A stretch of 64,000 nt of DNA, taken from the NCBI GenBank assembly GCA_905221605.1, contig CAJNDS010000768.1, positions 615,793 through 679,792 on the forward strand, in the 5' to 3' direction. Position 1 is the stretch's first letter. Every line of letters starts with the position of its first letter. Below the pieces are notes generated by a model. That model did not search any database, was not told the DNA's origin, and saw nothing but the letters and a program-made list of their open reading frames with translations. A program made the position numbers and the translations under genes. The stretch comes from Symbiodinium natans (lineage: Eukaryota; Sar; Dinophyceae; Suessiales; Symbiodiniaceae). Below, one piece after another: positions 54,149-62,770 of this stretch.

Positions 54149-55034
54149 AAAAGGCAAGCAGCAAACTCTGAACCTCCTAAACCCTAAACCCCGGAACGCT
54201 CTAAGGCCCCAAGGGCCCTACGGGGTAAGGATTTTCGGCTTTGGAGGGTTCACGGGGCGCCTGTGGTCGTTTCGAGCAGCAAAAGCACTTGGCATCTTTG
54301 ACGCTGAAGTTCGCCAGTTGGTGGGGCAGCTCTTGCAAATCTTCCATGAGGCTCATCCCAATGTAGAAAGTGATGGGCACTATGAGCAGAATAAGGGGGA
54401 GAAAGAGACAGCCAGAACCAGAAGAGTTGTTCGAAGATGGTTCTCCCCGGAACTCTAAGTCGGACATCATGAAGAAGCCGATCATAAACTAACGCCTCAC
54501 TTGCGCGAAAAGGAAGATCACCACGCCCATCTTGACCGGCATGATGTGAATTGGCTTTTGCTGCTGGGAGTCCCTCAAAAATGTGGCAAAGTCATAGGCG
54601 CACCACATTCCTCTGCTGAACTTGGAAGCCTAGCAAAAATGGTATAATTTCAGCTGTTTCTTATTAGGAATAACTATAGGACCAAAACAGAATGTTTCCA
54701 AGCATCCGAGAAGATTCGTGAGAAGTAGCGGTGCGACCAAAGGATTGTCAGCTGACGTGATCGGTCGAGGAACCCGGCTAGTCCCAGGATGCCTTTCAAC
54801 TTCAAATCCTCGTCGTGCTGTGCAATGCAGAGCCTTAGCTGCGATCCAACTGTCTCTATGCACAATAAGGGTTTAAGGGTTCAGGGTTTAGGGTTTAGGG
54901 CCGTTTAGGGTTTAGGGTTGCGAGACTAAGAGCATGAACCAGCAAGACATGCCCCAGAAATGAGCTTCCAGTAACACGGCCTGAGCACTTGTCCAGAAAC
55001 ACTGTTGCCGGTGAGAGCCAGATGGAACGAAGCG
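50625..55034 (-). CDS. TIR-like, multi-membrane-span gene, eight exons, 5' incomplete
   Basis: Eight exons join with agreeing phase into about 416 codons. Order: TIR-like region (exons 1-3), a Cys-rich motif (KDAKCFCCS, then [20 protein letters not shown]), a WYG segment, and hydrophobic segments to the C-terminus. Introns: 54834-54988 GT-AG, 54611-54717 GA-AG, 53911-54273 GA-AG, 53331-53847 GT-AG, 52573-53272 GT-AG, 51705-52484 GC-AG, 51085-51622 GT-AG. Telomere-type arrays and one family G element lie inside the introns. I recognise the pattern as a membrane family widespread in dinoflagellates with no known function. An in-frame TAG in exon 3 may mean decay. Confidence 0.75.
51623..51704 (-). 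CDS. exon 7
   Basis: Acceptor CCTCCAG (51706-51705). Encodes [20 protein letters not shown] and WMIHRC, amphipathic; donor GT (51622-51621). Joined to exons 6 and 8 in phase. Confidence 0.65.
51925..52315 (+). repeat. GA / ACAGAC / GGAC microsatellite inside an intron
   Basis: AGAGAG, then long ACAGACAC, GGACGGAC, CGGACG and CAGACAGA blocks within the GC-AG intron 51705-52484. Open frames of 114-333 codons on both strands here are repeat artefacts. Confidence 0.95.
52485..52572 (-). CDS. exon 6
   Basis: Acceptor GCCAG, then [20 protein letters not shown] and SYTIYMVAW, ending before GC (52484-52483). Confidence 0.75.
53056..53174. mobile_element. palindromic element, family G, inside an intron
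   Basis: Ends TACTTGGAGGTTACGTGGG / CCCATGAACCTCCAAGTA, within intron 52573-53272 of the TIR-like gene. Confidence 0.8.
53273..53330 (-). CDS. exon 5, WYG segment
   Basis: Acceptor TTTGCAG at 53332-53331. Encodes [19 protein letters not shown]; donor GT (53272-53271). Confidence 0.75.
53848..53910 (-). CDS. exon 4, HPETG motif
   Basis: Acceptor AAGCAG at 53912-53911. Encodes [20 protein letters not shown], continuing the Cys-rich motif of exon 3 in phase; donor GT (53847-53846). Confidence 0.8.
53951..54019 (+). repeat. telomere-type array inside an intron
   Basis: Ten TTTAGGG units within intron 53911-54273 of the TIR-like gene, antisense to the transcript. A 30 C + 14 A tract (54109-54152) lies in the same intron. 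Confidence 0.95.
54274..54610 (-). CDS. exon 3, TIR-like end, membrane part, Cys motif; carries TAG
   Basis: Opens [17 protein letters not shown] enzymes have Glu four residues from this Trp-Cys (WCxxE); here the place is Asp. Then a hydrophobic stretch (GVVIFLFAQ), TAG at 54491-54489, more hydrophobic residues ([26 protein letters not shown]) and [20 protein letters not shown]. The same frame is recognisable on both sides of the TAG. GTGAGGCGTTAG (54500-54489) around the stop has GT and AG ends but is only 12 bases. The exon ends with a GA donor. Confidence 0.75.
54718..54833 (-). CDS. exon 2, TIR-like core
   Basis: Encodes [38 protein letters not shown]. The hydrophobic strand followed by LWS-x-x-YF matches the last strand of TIR-like folds. 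Ends at C-GA, a GA donor (54717-54716), not GT. Confidence 0.8.
54868..54921 (+). repeat. telomere-type array inside an intron
   Basis: Five to six TTTAGGG-type units (with TTTAAGGG and TTCAGGG) within intron 54834-54988. Confidence 0.9.
54989..55034 (-). CDS. exon 1 seen of the TIR-like gene
   Basis: Strong acceptor (pyrimidine tract TTCTGTTTTTCTGGCAG) at 55036-55035. Encodes [13 protein letters not shown], where FLDK begins the TIR-like first strand; donor GT at 54988. Earlier exons must exist: a possible membrane-like piece (PDIWMILPLSFVIV) lies near 55160-55220, and another exon is called at 55572-55698. Confidence 0.7.
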
Positions 55035-55271
55035 CTGCCAGAAAAACAGAACGATCCAAACAACGCGTACCTTGTCATTGTTGGGTTCATATTAAAAATT
55101 TAATTTGATATTCCTATTGGGTTTAAGTACCCTTAAAACTGTAAAATGTTACCCAACTATGACAAAGGACAGGGGCAAGATCATCCAGATGTCCGGGGCA
55201 GTACCTCAAAGGCCTGCAAGACCACCCACCACCACGCTTGCGAGGAATGTTACAACCTTGGTTATCCAGTA

Positions 55272-55360
55272 CCTGGGGGAATTAAGGGTTAACCTTTGGG
55301 AACATAAGGGGGCTACATTACCCAAAAAATGTTTAAAGGTTCCCTACTCTACTACTAGGC
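55272..55360. mobile_element. element family P, copy 1
   Basis: CCAGTACCTGGGGGAATTAA, GGTTAACCTTTGGGAA, GCTACATTACCC, CCCTACTCTACTACT. Copy 2 at 58004-58102. Confidence 0.75.
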
Positions 55361-55571
55361 AACTGCGGCCGCGCGAGAGTTGTGGATGATCAAGAGCGAC
55401 ATGAACTTCAGCCATCGGGTGTGGCCAATCGTGGCTGATAAACTCCTAGACTCCCCTTCGAACCTCAATAAAAGTAATATTTTTAATACCCTCTGGGTTT
55501 TGTATAAACACAAAATTTAAAAAATGATTCCCAAGGGGATATAGACTCATCGTAAGCCTCCGTGGGCTTGC

Positions 55572-55698
55572 TGAGCTGATACTCTGCTTGTCCACGTTGA
55601 ACATGCCAGGGTCAGGAGGCACAAAATGCTGGGCCCAGCCACTGAGCATTCCGACAACGACACTCCGCGAAAGCAGCTCCGGATCCAGCTCCGTTCGC
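55572..55698 (-). CDS. candidate exon, possibly upstream part of the TIR-like gene
   Basis: Acceptor AACTGAG (55700-55699), then LSRSVVVGMLSGWAQHFVPP and DPGMFNVDKQSISS, ending at TCA-GCAAGC, a GC-type donor. Composition and junctions are good. It lies on the same strand just upstream of the TIR-like gene, but phase to exon 1 requires at least one more exon between. Confidence 0.48.
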
Positions 55699-56216
55699 CT
55701 CAGTTATACCCTAAACCCTAAACCCTAAACCCTAAACCCTGTAAAGCGCGAGAGGCGAGGCAGCGAAAGGCAGCTTTGGCTTCGGGTTTCGGTTTCTCAA
55801 GGCCTCAAGGGTTCGAATTTTGTTGGTAGGAGATTCAAAGGCCAGATGGACCAGATGGATGCGAAGCTCAACCTTCTGCCCTTACATGTATGTCTGGAGT
55901 CCAGGAATGATCAGGGTTCAGTTTCGGGCTTTCTGGGGGGAAGGGGGCCGTGAAGGAGAGGAACTGGGTCTTCAAAACCCACAATGAGAACAGAAAGCTA
56001 CATGTCGACAGAAGCGAACGGGCGTGCGGGGGAGACCAGTAAAATCCAAACGCAGTGCAAACATGCGAAAAAGCACGTGTATATTTTATATATATATATA
56101 TATACACAATTGTACACAATAATCAGAAGAAGAAGAAGAAGAAGCATACTGCCGTTTCGTGCCGTTTCGACTTTCGGGCCTGGCCTTCTCTCGCACATGC
56201 AAGCCTCAAATGCAAG

Positions 56217-56302
56217 TACCCAGAGAGCCCAATACCCCTTAATTAAGGAACATACCTCAAGTTATCTTCATATGCTTTAAGGTATATTCCTTACTTAAGA
56301 CA
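56217..56302. mobile_element. palindromic element, family H
   Basis: ACCCAGAGAGCCCAATACCC ... TTAATTAAGGAACATACC ... GGTATATTCCTTACTTAAG. Read on minus it begins GTAAGG and could be an intron. Confidence 0.65.
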
Positions 56303-56354
56303 GAGGGACGACCCCGGAGCCTCCTTGCCGGAGAGTCCCCTTACACAGAGCTCA

Positions 56355-56451
56355 CTGGTTCTTAGGGGATGAGGGAATGAGGTACCCTGTAGAATGCCCT
56401 GAAGGGCATAGGGCCATAGGGGGATATAAGGTGCCGAGTTCCCTCATTCGC
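56355..56451. mobile_element. element family B, copy 1
   Basis: Ends CTGGTTCTTAGGGGATGAGG / CCCTCATTCGCTAAG; minus reading starts GC and ends AG. Copies at 58740-58866 and 58980-59078. Confidence 0.7.
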
Positions 56452-56556
56452 TAAGACTTTAAGAATGAGAGGGGAAAGTTGCAGCCGAGCTCGCAGCTCC
56501 CGGATGGCAGCAGAGTCTTGAGCCGGCTCCATGGCGTTGGCCATTGCCCAGCCCAA
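56452..56556 (-). CDS. candidate first exon
   Basis: ATG at 56556, then GWAMANAMEPAQDSAAIREL, RARLQLSPLILKVL, ending at the edge of the family B element (GC donor at 56451). The piece after the element (56354-56307, includes LCVRGLSGKEAPGSSLCL) is open only in a phase that does not match this exon, so the link is unproven. Confidence 0.37.
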
Positions 56557-57896
56557 TGCTCGACGACTCAGCCTAGCCTAGCTGTCCTTGAACCGCCTAG
56601 CTGGGCCTAGCTGCACAGAAGCCCTGCTGCAGGGAAACCTTTCCCAAGATTTCTGACAACTACGCGCGGGCGTCGCCTGTAGTATGCCCAACCATGAGAC
56701 ATGAAGAAACTTCGAAGCCGCATGCGAGAAGATGGGCTGCGAGCACGTGCGCTTGCTGGCTTGACTGGGTTCTTAAGAAGCTTCAGTGAAGATAGTTGAC
56801 ATGATAGGGCTTTCGTAAAGGAGTGTAGTACCCATCTTATGGTAACTCGGGTCAAGGCTGCTTGTTAAAGTTAGGGCACTTCCTGCCAGGAGCCCTCTGC
56901 ATCCTTGCAAGCAAGCGTCGGGCGACCCGCAGCCGCTCGATGAGGACTGGGGGCACGGTTGGCTCCTGGTCCTGTGAGCTGAGGACTTGCGACAACTTCT
57001 GTTGCAGATAACTGCATGCATGCTCAAGCACCTACATTCACTCACTGGGGGCGGGCCGGGAGAGAGATCGAGAGAGCGCGAGAGCGAGCGAGCGAGGGAG
57101 GGAGAGAGAGAGAGGGAGGGAGGACCAACAGGGGCCCGTATAGCCCCGCGAACAGCCGCAGGCCCAGGTCCTCCACACCCACCGTGATGTTCAACTCGGG
57201 GTCCTCCTCGTCGTCGGATCTTGATGTTTAGGGTCTAGGGCTTGGAGTGTATTGGGTTTCGGGGATTGGCCCCACGTTGCGGGACACACCATCCACATCA
57301 CGGGTGTTTGCCGGAAATTCTGACATATGGAAATCCCCCCAACCCAAAAACAGCTCATAAATTTTGCGTGTCGTGTCGAAGGTTTTTGGTTGAGCAAACC
57401 GGCCGCAATGACCTGTTAAACCCTGACTCCTCTTCTCTCTGCCGACCGAAGGGATCCCACACGCTACCTGGGAAGAGCTGGGTTTGGGGTTTAGGGTTTA
57501 GGGTTTAGGTCTCTTTTTGCCACCCGGACTGCACACGGATGAGACATTTCCGGCAATGTTCAGAAAAAACCCCAACCGTACTGTTACTGTCATTATTACA
57601 TTATTACTGTATTGTTATTACTATATTCGTACTACATTTTTACTTTACTACTCTAGTATTAGTATAGCAATACTATAGTACGACTATAGCACTACTCTGA
57701 CTATTGAATTGTTGTTATGATTGCTATTCTTACTCTGCATTCCTGCAGTTTAGGGCCTAAGGCCTGCGACTCAGGCAGTAGATGGAATGGTAAGTAGGGA
57801 ACCCCAGGCAGGACCTCAAACGAGCGCAACACTCCCGGGCATACAACAAGCAGAAACCCGAACCCTAAACCGCAAACCCAAAATCCGTAACCCCAA

Positions 57897-58446
57897 TCAT
57901 TTTTGTGTCCGATTCTCGGGCTCAAGGTGAAACTTCGGGCTTCTAAGGTGAAGGGTCTTCGGGGGAACTCTCAAGCAACCAGCTTGATCAGCTCCAAGAG
58001 TTCTTAGTTGTCCAGTAGCCTGGGGGAACTAAAGGTTAACCTTTGGGAATATCAAGGGATTCTATTACCCCAAAAAGGTTGAAGGTTACATACTCTACGA
58101 CTAAGAGTTCATGGGGCCGAAAGATACGGAGAATGAACTGGCCAGGCAGGTTCCTGTGACCTGATGGCATACGCCGTCTTCTCTGAGAATATGGGCACGT
58201 ACGAGGACAGCGTGCTCCCCCCAAAAAAATGGGGCACGCTGACACTGCCAAATGCGTAAGTTTGTCATCTTTTCTGCGACCATGGGGCGCGGGTAGTCCT
58301 CGACTGAAGGTTCCCACGACCGCTCCAGCGCCGTCTCCTGCAATTGAAGAATTTTGAAGATGCTGATGGTCGCAGTGGGTTGGGGGTTCGGGCTGATGAA
58401 CTCTCACTGCGCTACTCTTTACACAGCCACCAGGAACCCCAGACAA
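57897..58446 (-). CDS. candidate gene interrupted by a family P element
   Basis: The minus frame from ATG 58446 includes SACPIFLGGARCPRTCPYSQ and HRNLPGQFILRIFRPHELL. Removing 58004-58102 plus one copy of the 8 bp repeat (107 bp, not a multiple of three) gives ELIKLVA and TGA at 57975-57973, a tidy C-terminus. Without removal the frame runs on into the element. A different frame (AGCLRVPPKTLHLRSPKFHL, to TGA 57897) opens if splicing differs. Confidence 0.4.
58004..58102. mobile_element. element family P, copy 2, with AAGAGTTC duplication
   Basis: AAGAGTTC at 57996-58003 and 58103-58110. Sequence parallels copy 1 (CCAGTAGCCTGGGGGAACTA, GGTTAACCTTTGGGAA, TTACCCCAAAAAGG, CTACGACT). Confidence 0.82.
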
Positions 58447-58739
58447 GAACCGAATGCAACCCCAGGCATTCGACCTGTAGACTTCTCAGGCCGCTTGCGC
58501 AACATTCAGCCCGCTGTTCACTGACGTTGGGGAACGACATACATGGTGTTCATGAGACGACGCGCATCCAACACTGGGCCAAAATCATCCAAATAAACCC
58601 GTAACCTTCTGCAGAGCACCATCCTAAAATCTAAGACCCACCGCATAACATGGCGGCAGCTCGTCTCGGGTCCTTTTTCTGATCGCAAGAGCCCGGTGAT
58701 CCCTCCTCACCTCTGGCCGGGTGATTCTACTGCCTGGTT

Positions 58740-58789
58740 CTTGGTAGGGAATGAGGTACCCCATATAATCCCTTAAAGTGCCTTAAAGG

Positions 58790-58835
<46 letters not shown>

Positions 58836-58866
58836 CCCTACTTCCCTCATTCCCTACTCAGAACCA
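58740..58866. mobile_element. element family B, copy 2, with TA run
   Basis: Ends CTGGTTCTTGGTAGGGAATG / CATTCCCTACTCAGAACCAG; the middle has expanded to about 20 TA units (58791-58831). Confidence 0.78.
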
Positions 58867-58871
58867 GGGGG

Positions 58872-59110
58872 TTTGCCATGACTACACGACCCTGTGATGG
58901 GTCCAGGGGGCTTTTCAGGTCTGAAGGATGCAGGGGTTTGTGTCACGTAGACGGAAAGGCCCTTGTGGGCAGTGGCCGGCTGGTTCTTAGTAGGGTATGA
59001 GGCAATGAGGTACCCTTTTGAATCCCTGAAAGGGTAGATGTAGGGCGCGAATTCCCCGAATTCCCTAACCCTTTTGCAGCCGGAATGAGGGCGTTGCCGG
59101 AATACTGAAC
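58872..59110 (+). CDS. candidate gene interrupted by a family B element
   Basis: The plus frame includes FRSEGCRGLCHVDGKALVGS. Removing 58980-59078 plus one GCCGG copy (104 bp, not a multiple of three) continues as GRNEGVAGIL to the CCCTAAA array. Short and unidentified. Confidence 0.37.
58980..59078. mobile_element. element family B, copy 3, with GCCGG duplication
   Basis: GCCGG at 58975-58979 and 59079-59083. Left end CTGGTTCTTAGTAGGGTATG; the right end is diverged and finishes CCCTTTTGCA, making a strong-looking TTTTGCAG acceptor with the next G. Confidence 0.75.
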
Positions 59111-59264
59111 CCTAAACCCTAAACCCTAAAAATCCCAAAGAGCCAGGGGACTAAATCGGAAGCTTCGAGTGGAGTTGAGCCAAGGAGCTGGTTCGGCAGA
59201 GCCTCTTGGGAGGCAGAGGCGAGCTCCGCGCGCAGCAGGACGATCTGCAGCAGAGCTGCGGCTT

Positions 59265-59362
59265 CGGGTTTAGGGTTTAGGGTTTAGGGTTTAGGGTTTA
59301 GGGTTTAGGGTTTAGGGTTTAGGGTTTAGGGTTTAGGGTTTAGGGTTTAGGGTTTAGGGTTT
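59265..59362 (+). repeat. longest uninterrupted telomere-type array
   Basis: Fourteen perfect TTTAGGG units. Confidence 0.97.
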
Positions 59363-59399
59363 GATCGCTCACACTCGGACAAGGGCTTAGGGTTGAGGG

Positions 59400-59722
59400 T
59401 TTGGTGCGCTGCTTGCGGTGGCAAGACGAACCGTCTCTGGCCTCACGAAGCAGCCCCCTGCGCCGCTGGGAGCACTCAGGCGCCCAATGACCTCCTCCAC
59501 ATTAAAGCCTCTCGGCGCGAGAACTTGAGGGGCTTTCTGATGTTCATGGTCTTGAGTCTTGACTTTGCTCGCTTTGAATCCTAAATTAAACCTTCTCTGC
59601 GTTACTTCTTGAGGTGGCTGAAGGGTCCATTCACGAATCCCTTGGCAAGCATGCCTTGCTGCTGCTGCCTCGCCCTTGAGGCTCTCTCTTGCACAAAGCC
59701 TGTTTCGAACCCGAGGCTCCAT
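59400..59722 (-). CDS. candidate first exon, about 105 codons
   Basis: ATG at 59722, then VRNRLCARESLKGEAAAARH, QEVTQRRFNLGFKASKVKTQ, VLAPRGFNVEEVIGRLSAPS and GGCFVRPETVRL. One of the longer non-repeat frames, with even composition, stopping in degenerate telomere-type sequence. Family unknown. Confidence 0.45.
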
Positions 59723-60235
59723 GCTCTCAGCCTAACTCATACACTCCCTGATGCCCAAGACCATTTTTTGTCAAACCCTAACATCCCCGTTTTGAAGCTA
59801 AAACCCTGAACCCTACACGAAACACCTTCCCCCTTTCAACAGGGACGCATGGAGGGACACGAGAGACCCCCTAGCGCTGCCGTTTGACTAAGGGCCCACG
59901 AAACTGGCATCTGTCTCGCGTGATGCTGTTATACACCACAGTCCTACACCATCTCCGCATACCCATCTCCAAGCTTTTTCTCAAACGAACTACACGCACG
60001 TCCACGCACCGTGTGCGCCATGCCAGCTTAACACCCCTTTGCTGCGAATTCTGACAGGCCTTCGAGCTCGAGGTCCCAAGTGAAGATCCCTAAACCCTAG
60101 ACCCTAAACCCCACGCCCTAAACCCTAAACCCAGGCTTATCCTTTGATCCCTCCAGAAAATCGGTAGCTGGCCTACCGCACGCGGATTCGCCACATAGCC
60201 GATGGACTCGCCCTCCCACAACAACAAATGCACAG

Positions 60236-60332
60236 GTTTAGGGTTTAGGGTTTAGGGTTTGGGGTTTAGGGTTTAGGGTTTTAGCGTTTAGGGTTTAGGG
60301 CTTAGGGTTTAGGGTTTGGGGCTTAGGGTCCC
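60236..60332 (+). repeat. telomere-type array with variants
   Basis: About twelve units TTTAGGG with TTTGGGG, TTTTAGCG and CTTAGGG variants. 59810-60230 before it shows only small CCCTAAA clusters. Confidence 0.92.
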
Positions 60333-60698
60333 CGATCTCGCGCTCTCTCAGCCCTGGCTAGATTCGGCGGTCCCAGCATGGCGTTTTTGTGTGTGCATTG
60401 ATTACAGTCGTGCAGCTCGGGGCTTGACAGCTTCATGCATGGGCTGGCCGTCGCTACGCCGCTTTCATGACAACCTGCAAACCCGAAGCCCATATACCGG
60501 GAACAGCGGAACAGGGCCCAGGATATGTGTGGTTCTGTGAGTTCGGATCCCTTGTTGGGTCCTACACATCATCCGGCACCCTTATAGGCCCAAAAAAGAA
60601 GTTCAGGAACTGCCCATGTGTAAAGGGTTTCAGCCTGGTCAGTGTCTCGTCGGCCCATCACGAGCACCCTGAGGGGGTTCCACTCTTGGCACAAAAGG

Positions 60699-60738
60699 GT
60701 TTAGGGTTTAGGGTTTAGGGTTTAGGGTTTAGGGTTTG
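60699..60738 (+). repeat. interstitial telomere-type array (TTTAGGG)
   Basis: Six units. The following 60750-61280 has one more CCCTAAA array (60857-60891) and short open stretches only. Confidence 0.93.
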
Positions 60739-61297
60739 GGAAAGCAACCGCCTAAACATGTCGTGCGATGACAGCACTCCACATGGAGCACCTCCAGCTC
60801 AAACTCTTCAAGTCAGACTTTCAGCTCGCAAGCGGGCGGCTGGGTCAAAGTGGCAAACCCTAAACCCTAAACCCTAAACCCTAAACCCTAAGGAGTTCCT
60901 TTGGGGGTTTGGGGTTGAGGGCCTTTTTGGGGGGTGTCAGAAGCTGCCCCAAGGGTATGCGGAGCGGTTGCGTCCTCCGAATGACGTCCAGCGAAACAGG
61001 CTCAAGGGCGAGGACCCACCTGCTTAAAAGACTCTAGACCCTTAGGTTGAGGGTTTAGGGTTTGGGATTTAGGGTAAACGCGCGATGCGCGAAGTCTAGG
61101 CAGCTACACTTCGATGTGAGGAGGCATCCGAGCTGAAGTAGACTCTCTTTGAGGTCAGCCCTTTCATGACGCATGTGGGGCGCACGCGCTAACCGTCTCG
61201 AACACCTTGAACCCTAAGCCCTGCCAAGCTTGTGGGCCCCTAAGTTGTGGGTTTTGAACCCAAAACCCAAAACCCTAAACCCTGGGACCTCTCTAAG

Positions 61298-61700
61298 CGG
61301 TTGAACTTGCTCTCCAGCCGGCGCCGCGCAAGGAGCCACAACGCGGCGTCGGAGAAGCTGTTGCAGTTCTTCCTACCAGGCAACGAGATCCAAGAGTAGC
61401 CCTAGGGGAAAAAGAAAAAGAAAGTACCCTTTTTGGTGTACAGGGGCTTATGAAGGGCACCTCATGAGCCATGAAAAAAGGGAGGAAGTGCCCACTAGTA
61501 CGTCCTAGTCCTAGGCAAAGTGAGGCCCAAATCTTTCATGGAGTGTTCTCTCGGGTCCTTCGGCTGGACTGTGGGTACGCTTCTCCATTTCTCAAAGACT
61601 CTGCCCCGAAAAGCCCATATCACCCACCGCACCAGACTCTGCCCCACACGTCCATTTCCACCGCCCCCCGTGTTTCGATGTGTTTCCGAAGAGTCCGAAG
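61298..61700 (+). CDS. candidate gene interrupted by a family C element
   Basis: Acceptor CTCTAAG, then RLNLLSSRRRARSHNAASEK and LLQFFLPG. Splicing GC (61380) to AG (61514) removes the insert plus one GGCAA exactly and continues as KVRPKSFMECSLGSFGWTVG. Splicing from GA (61387) gives another open frame (EAQIFHGVFSRVLRLDCGYA). The first option restores the presumed pre-insertion sequence. Confidence 0.43.
61384..61513. mobile_element. element family C with GGCAA duplication
   Basis: GGCAA at 61379-61383 and 61514-61518. Left end CGAGATCCAAGAGTAGCCC, right end GTCCTAGTCCTA; the middle has AAAGTACCCTTTTTGG as in the other copies. Confidence 0.78.
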
Positions 61701-62770
61701 AGGTTGCTAGCCACGAAAACCCCCCAAAAAAAGGCTGTGGCCCAAAACCCGAAACCCTAAACCCCTAAACCTAAACTGCTAACCCTAAACCCTGAACCCT
61801 AAACCCGAAACCCCCTCGTCCTCAAAACATCGTAGGTGCCATGCTCAAAGAAGGGCTCCAAGATCCGAGCAGCGGTTGCGGGATCCAGCCTGATGCTGAA
61901 CTTGGAGGGATTTCCGACTAGGAGGGTAGATACTAAGTTTAGGGTTTCGGGTTTAGGGTTTAGGGTTTAGGGTTTAGGGATACTAAGCAACTGCAGCCCC
62001 TGAGTAGATGCAAAGTGATCATCGGTCAGGTAACTCTGTGAGCCCCATCTCTACCACCTCCGTCTCGTACGAGGAAGACCTGGCCGAGGTGGCACACAGC
62101 TCACGGTGGCGCCACATGCCAGAAGTGTTGTGAAAGGAGGCGTGCCCTAAACCCTAAACCCTAAACCCTAAACTTGCCTATAACCATTTGGCATCCGGGT
62201 TTGGAGCATCCGGGGAAGTGCACGCACCAACAATTCCCAACAGAACACCCTCAACGCTAACCTTGGCCACCATTTGGGTGGCCACTTCAAAGTTGCATAC
62301 CCACACGGTTGAGTATCTGGGCATGATGCACTGGCAACAATGGCAGTCTGCATGGTGGCGATGCATTCTCTCACAGGAAAACAACTCGGTGCCAACTACT
62401 TGTCAACTACCTCCCACCCAACCTGGTAACCTGCCGACTGGCTCGCAAGGCAGTCACGGTCGGAACGCACACATGACTCGAGAAACGGCAAACCCATCAT
62501 GGACTGCAGGGATACACCCTAAACCCTAAATGCTAAACCCTAATTAAACCCTACACCCTGAACCCGAAACCCTAAACCTCTCCAGGTGTCGCGGTGGCTT
62601 TGGCCATGTGGCCTGGCACGCGCTCCTTCGCACCACTCGTGGCTCCAGAAGGCATCTGCTTGCACCTGCGGTCGAAGGCTACTTAGGGTTTGGGGTTTGG
62701 GGTTTAGGGTTACAGTTCGGCGAAACCAGTGGAATGGCTATCGATAGGTGGAGAGCAAGAAGGCACGAAG

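Noticed and set aside
54989-55070. A frameshift in the first visible exon of the TIR-like gene ([11 protein letters not shown] in one frame, VFLDK in another)
   Set aside because: The first stretch includes the pyrimidine tract TTCTGTTTTTCTGGCAG, a good acceptor. Starting the exon at 55034 gives one frame and correct phase.
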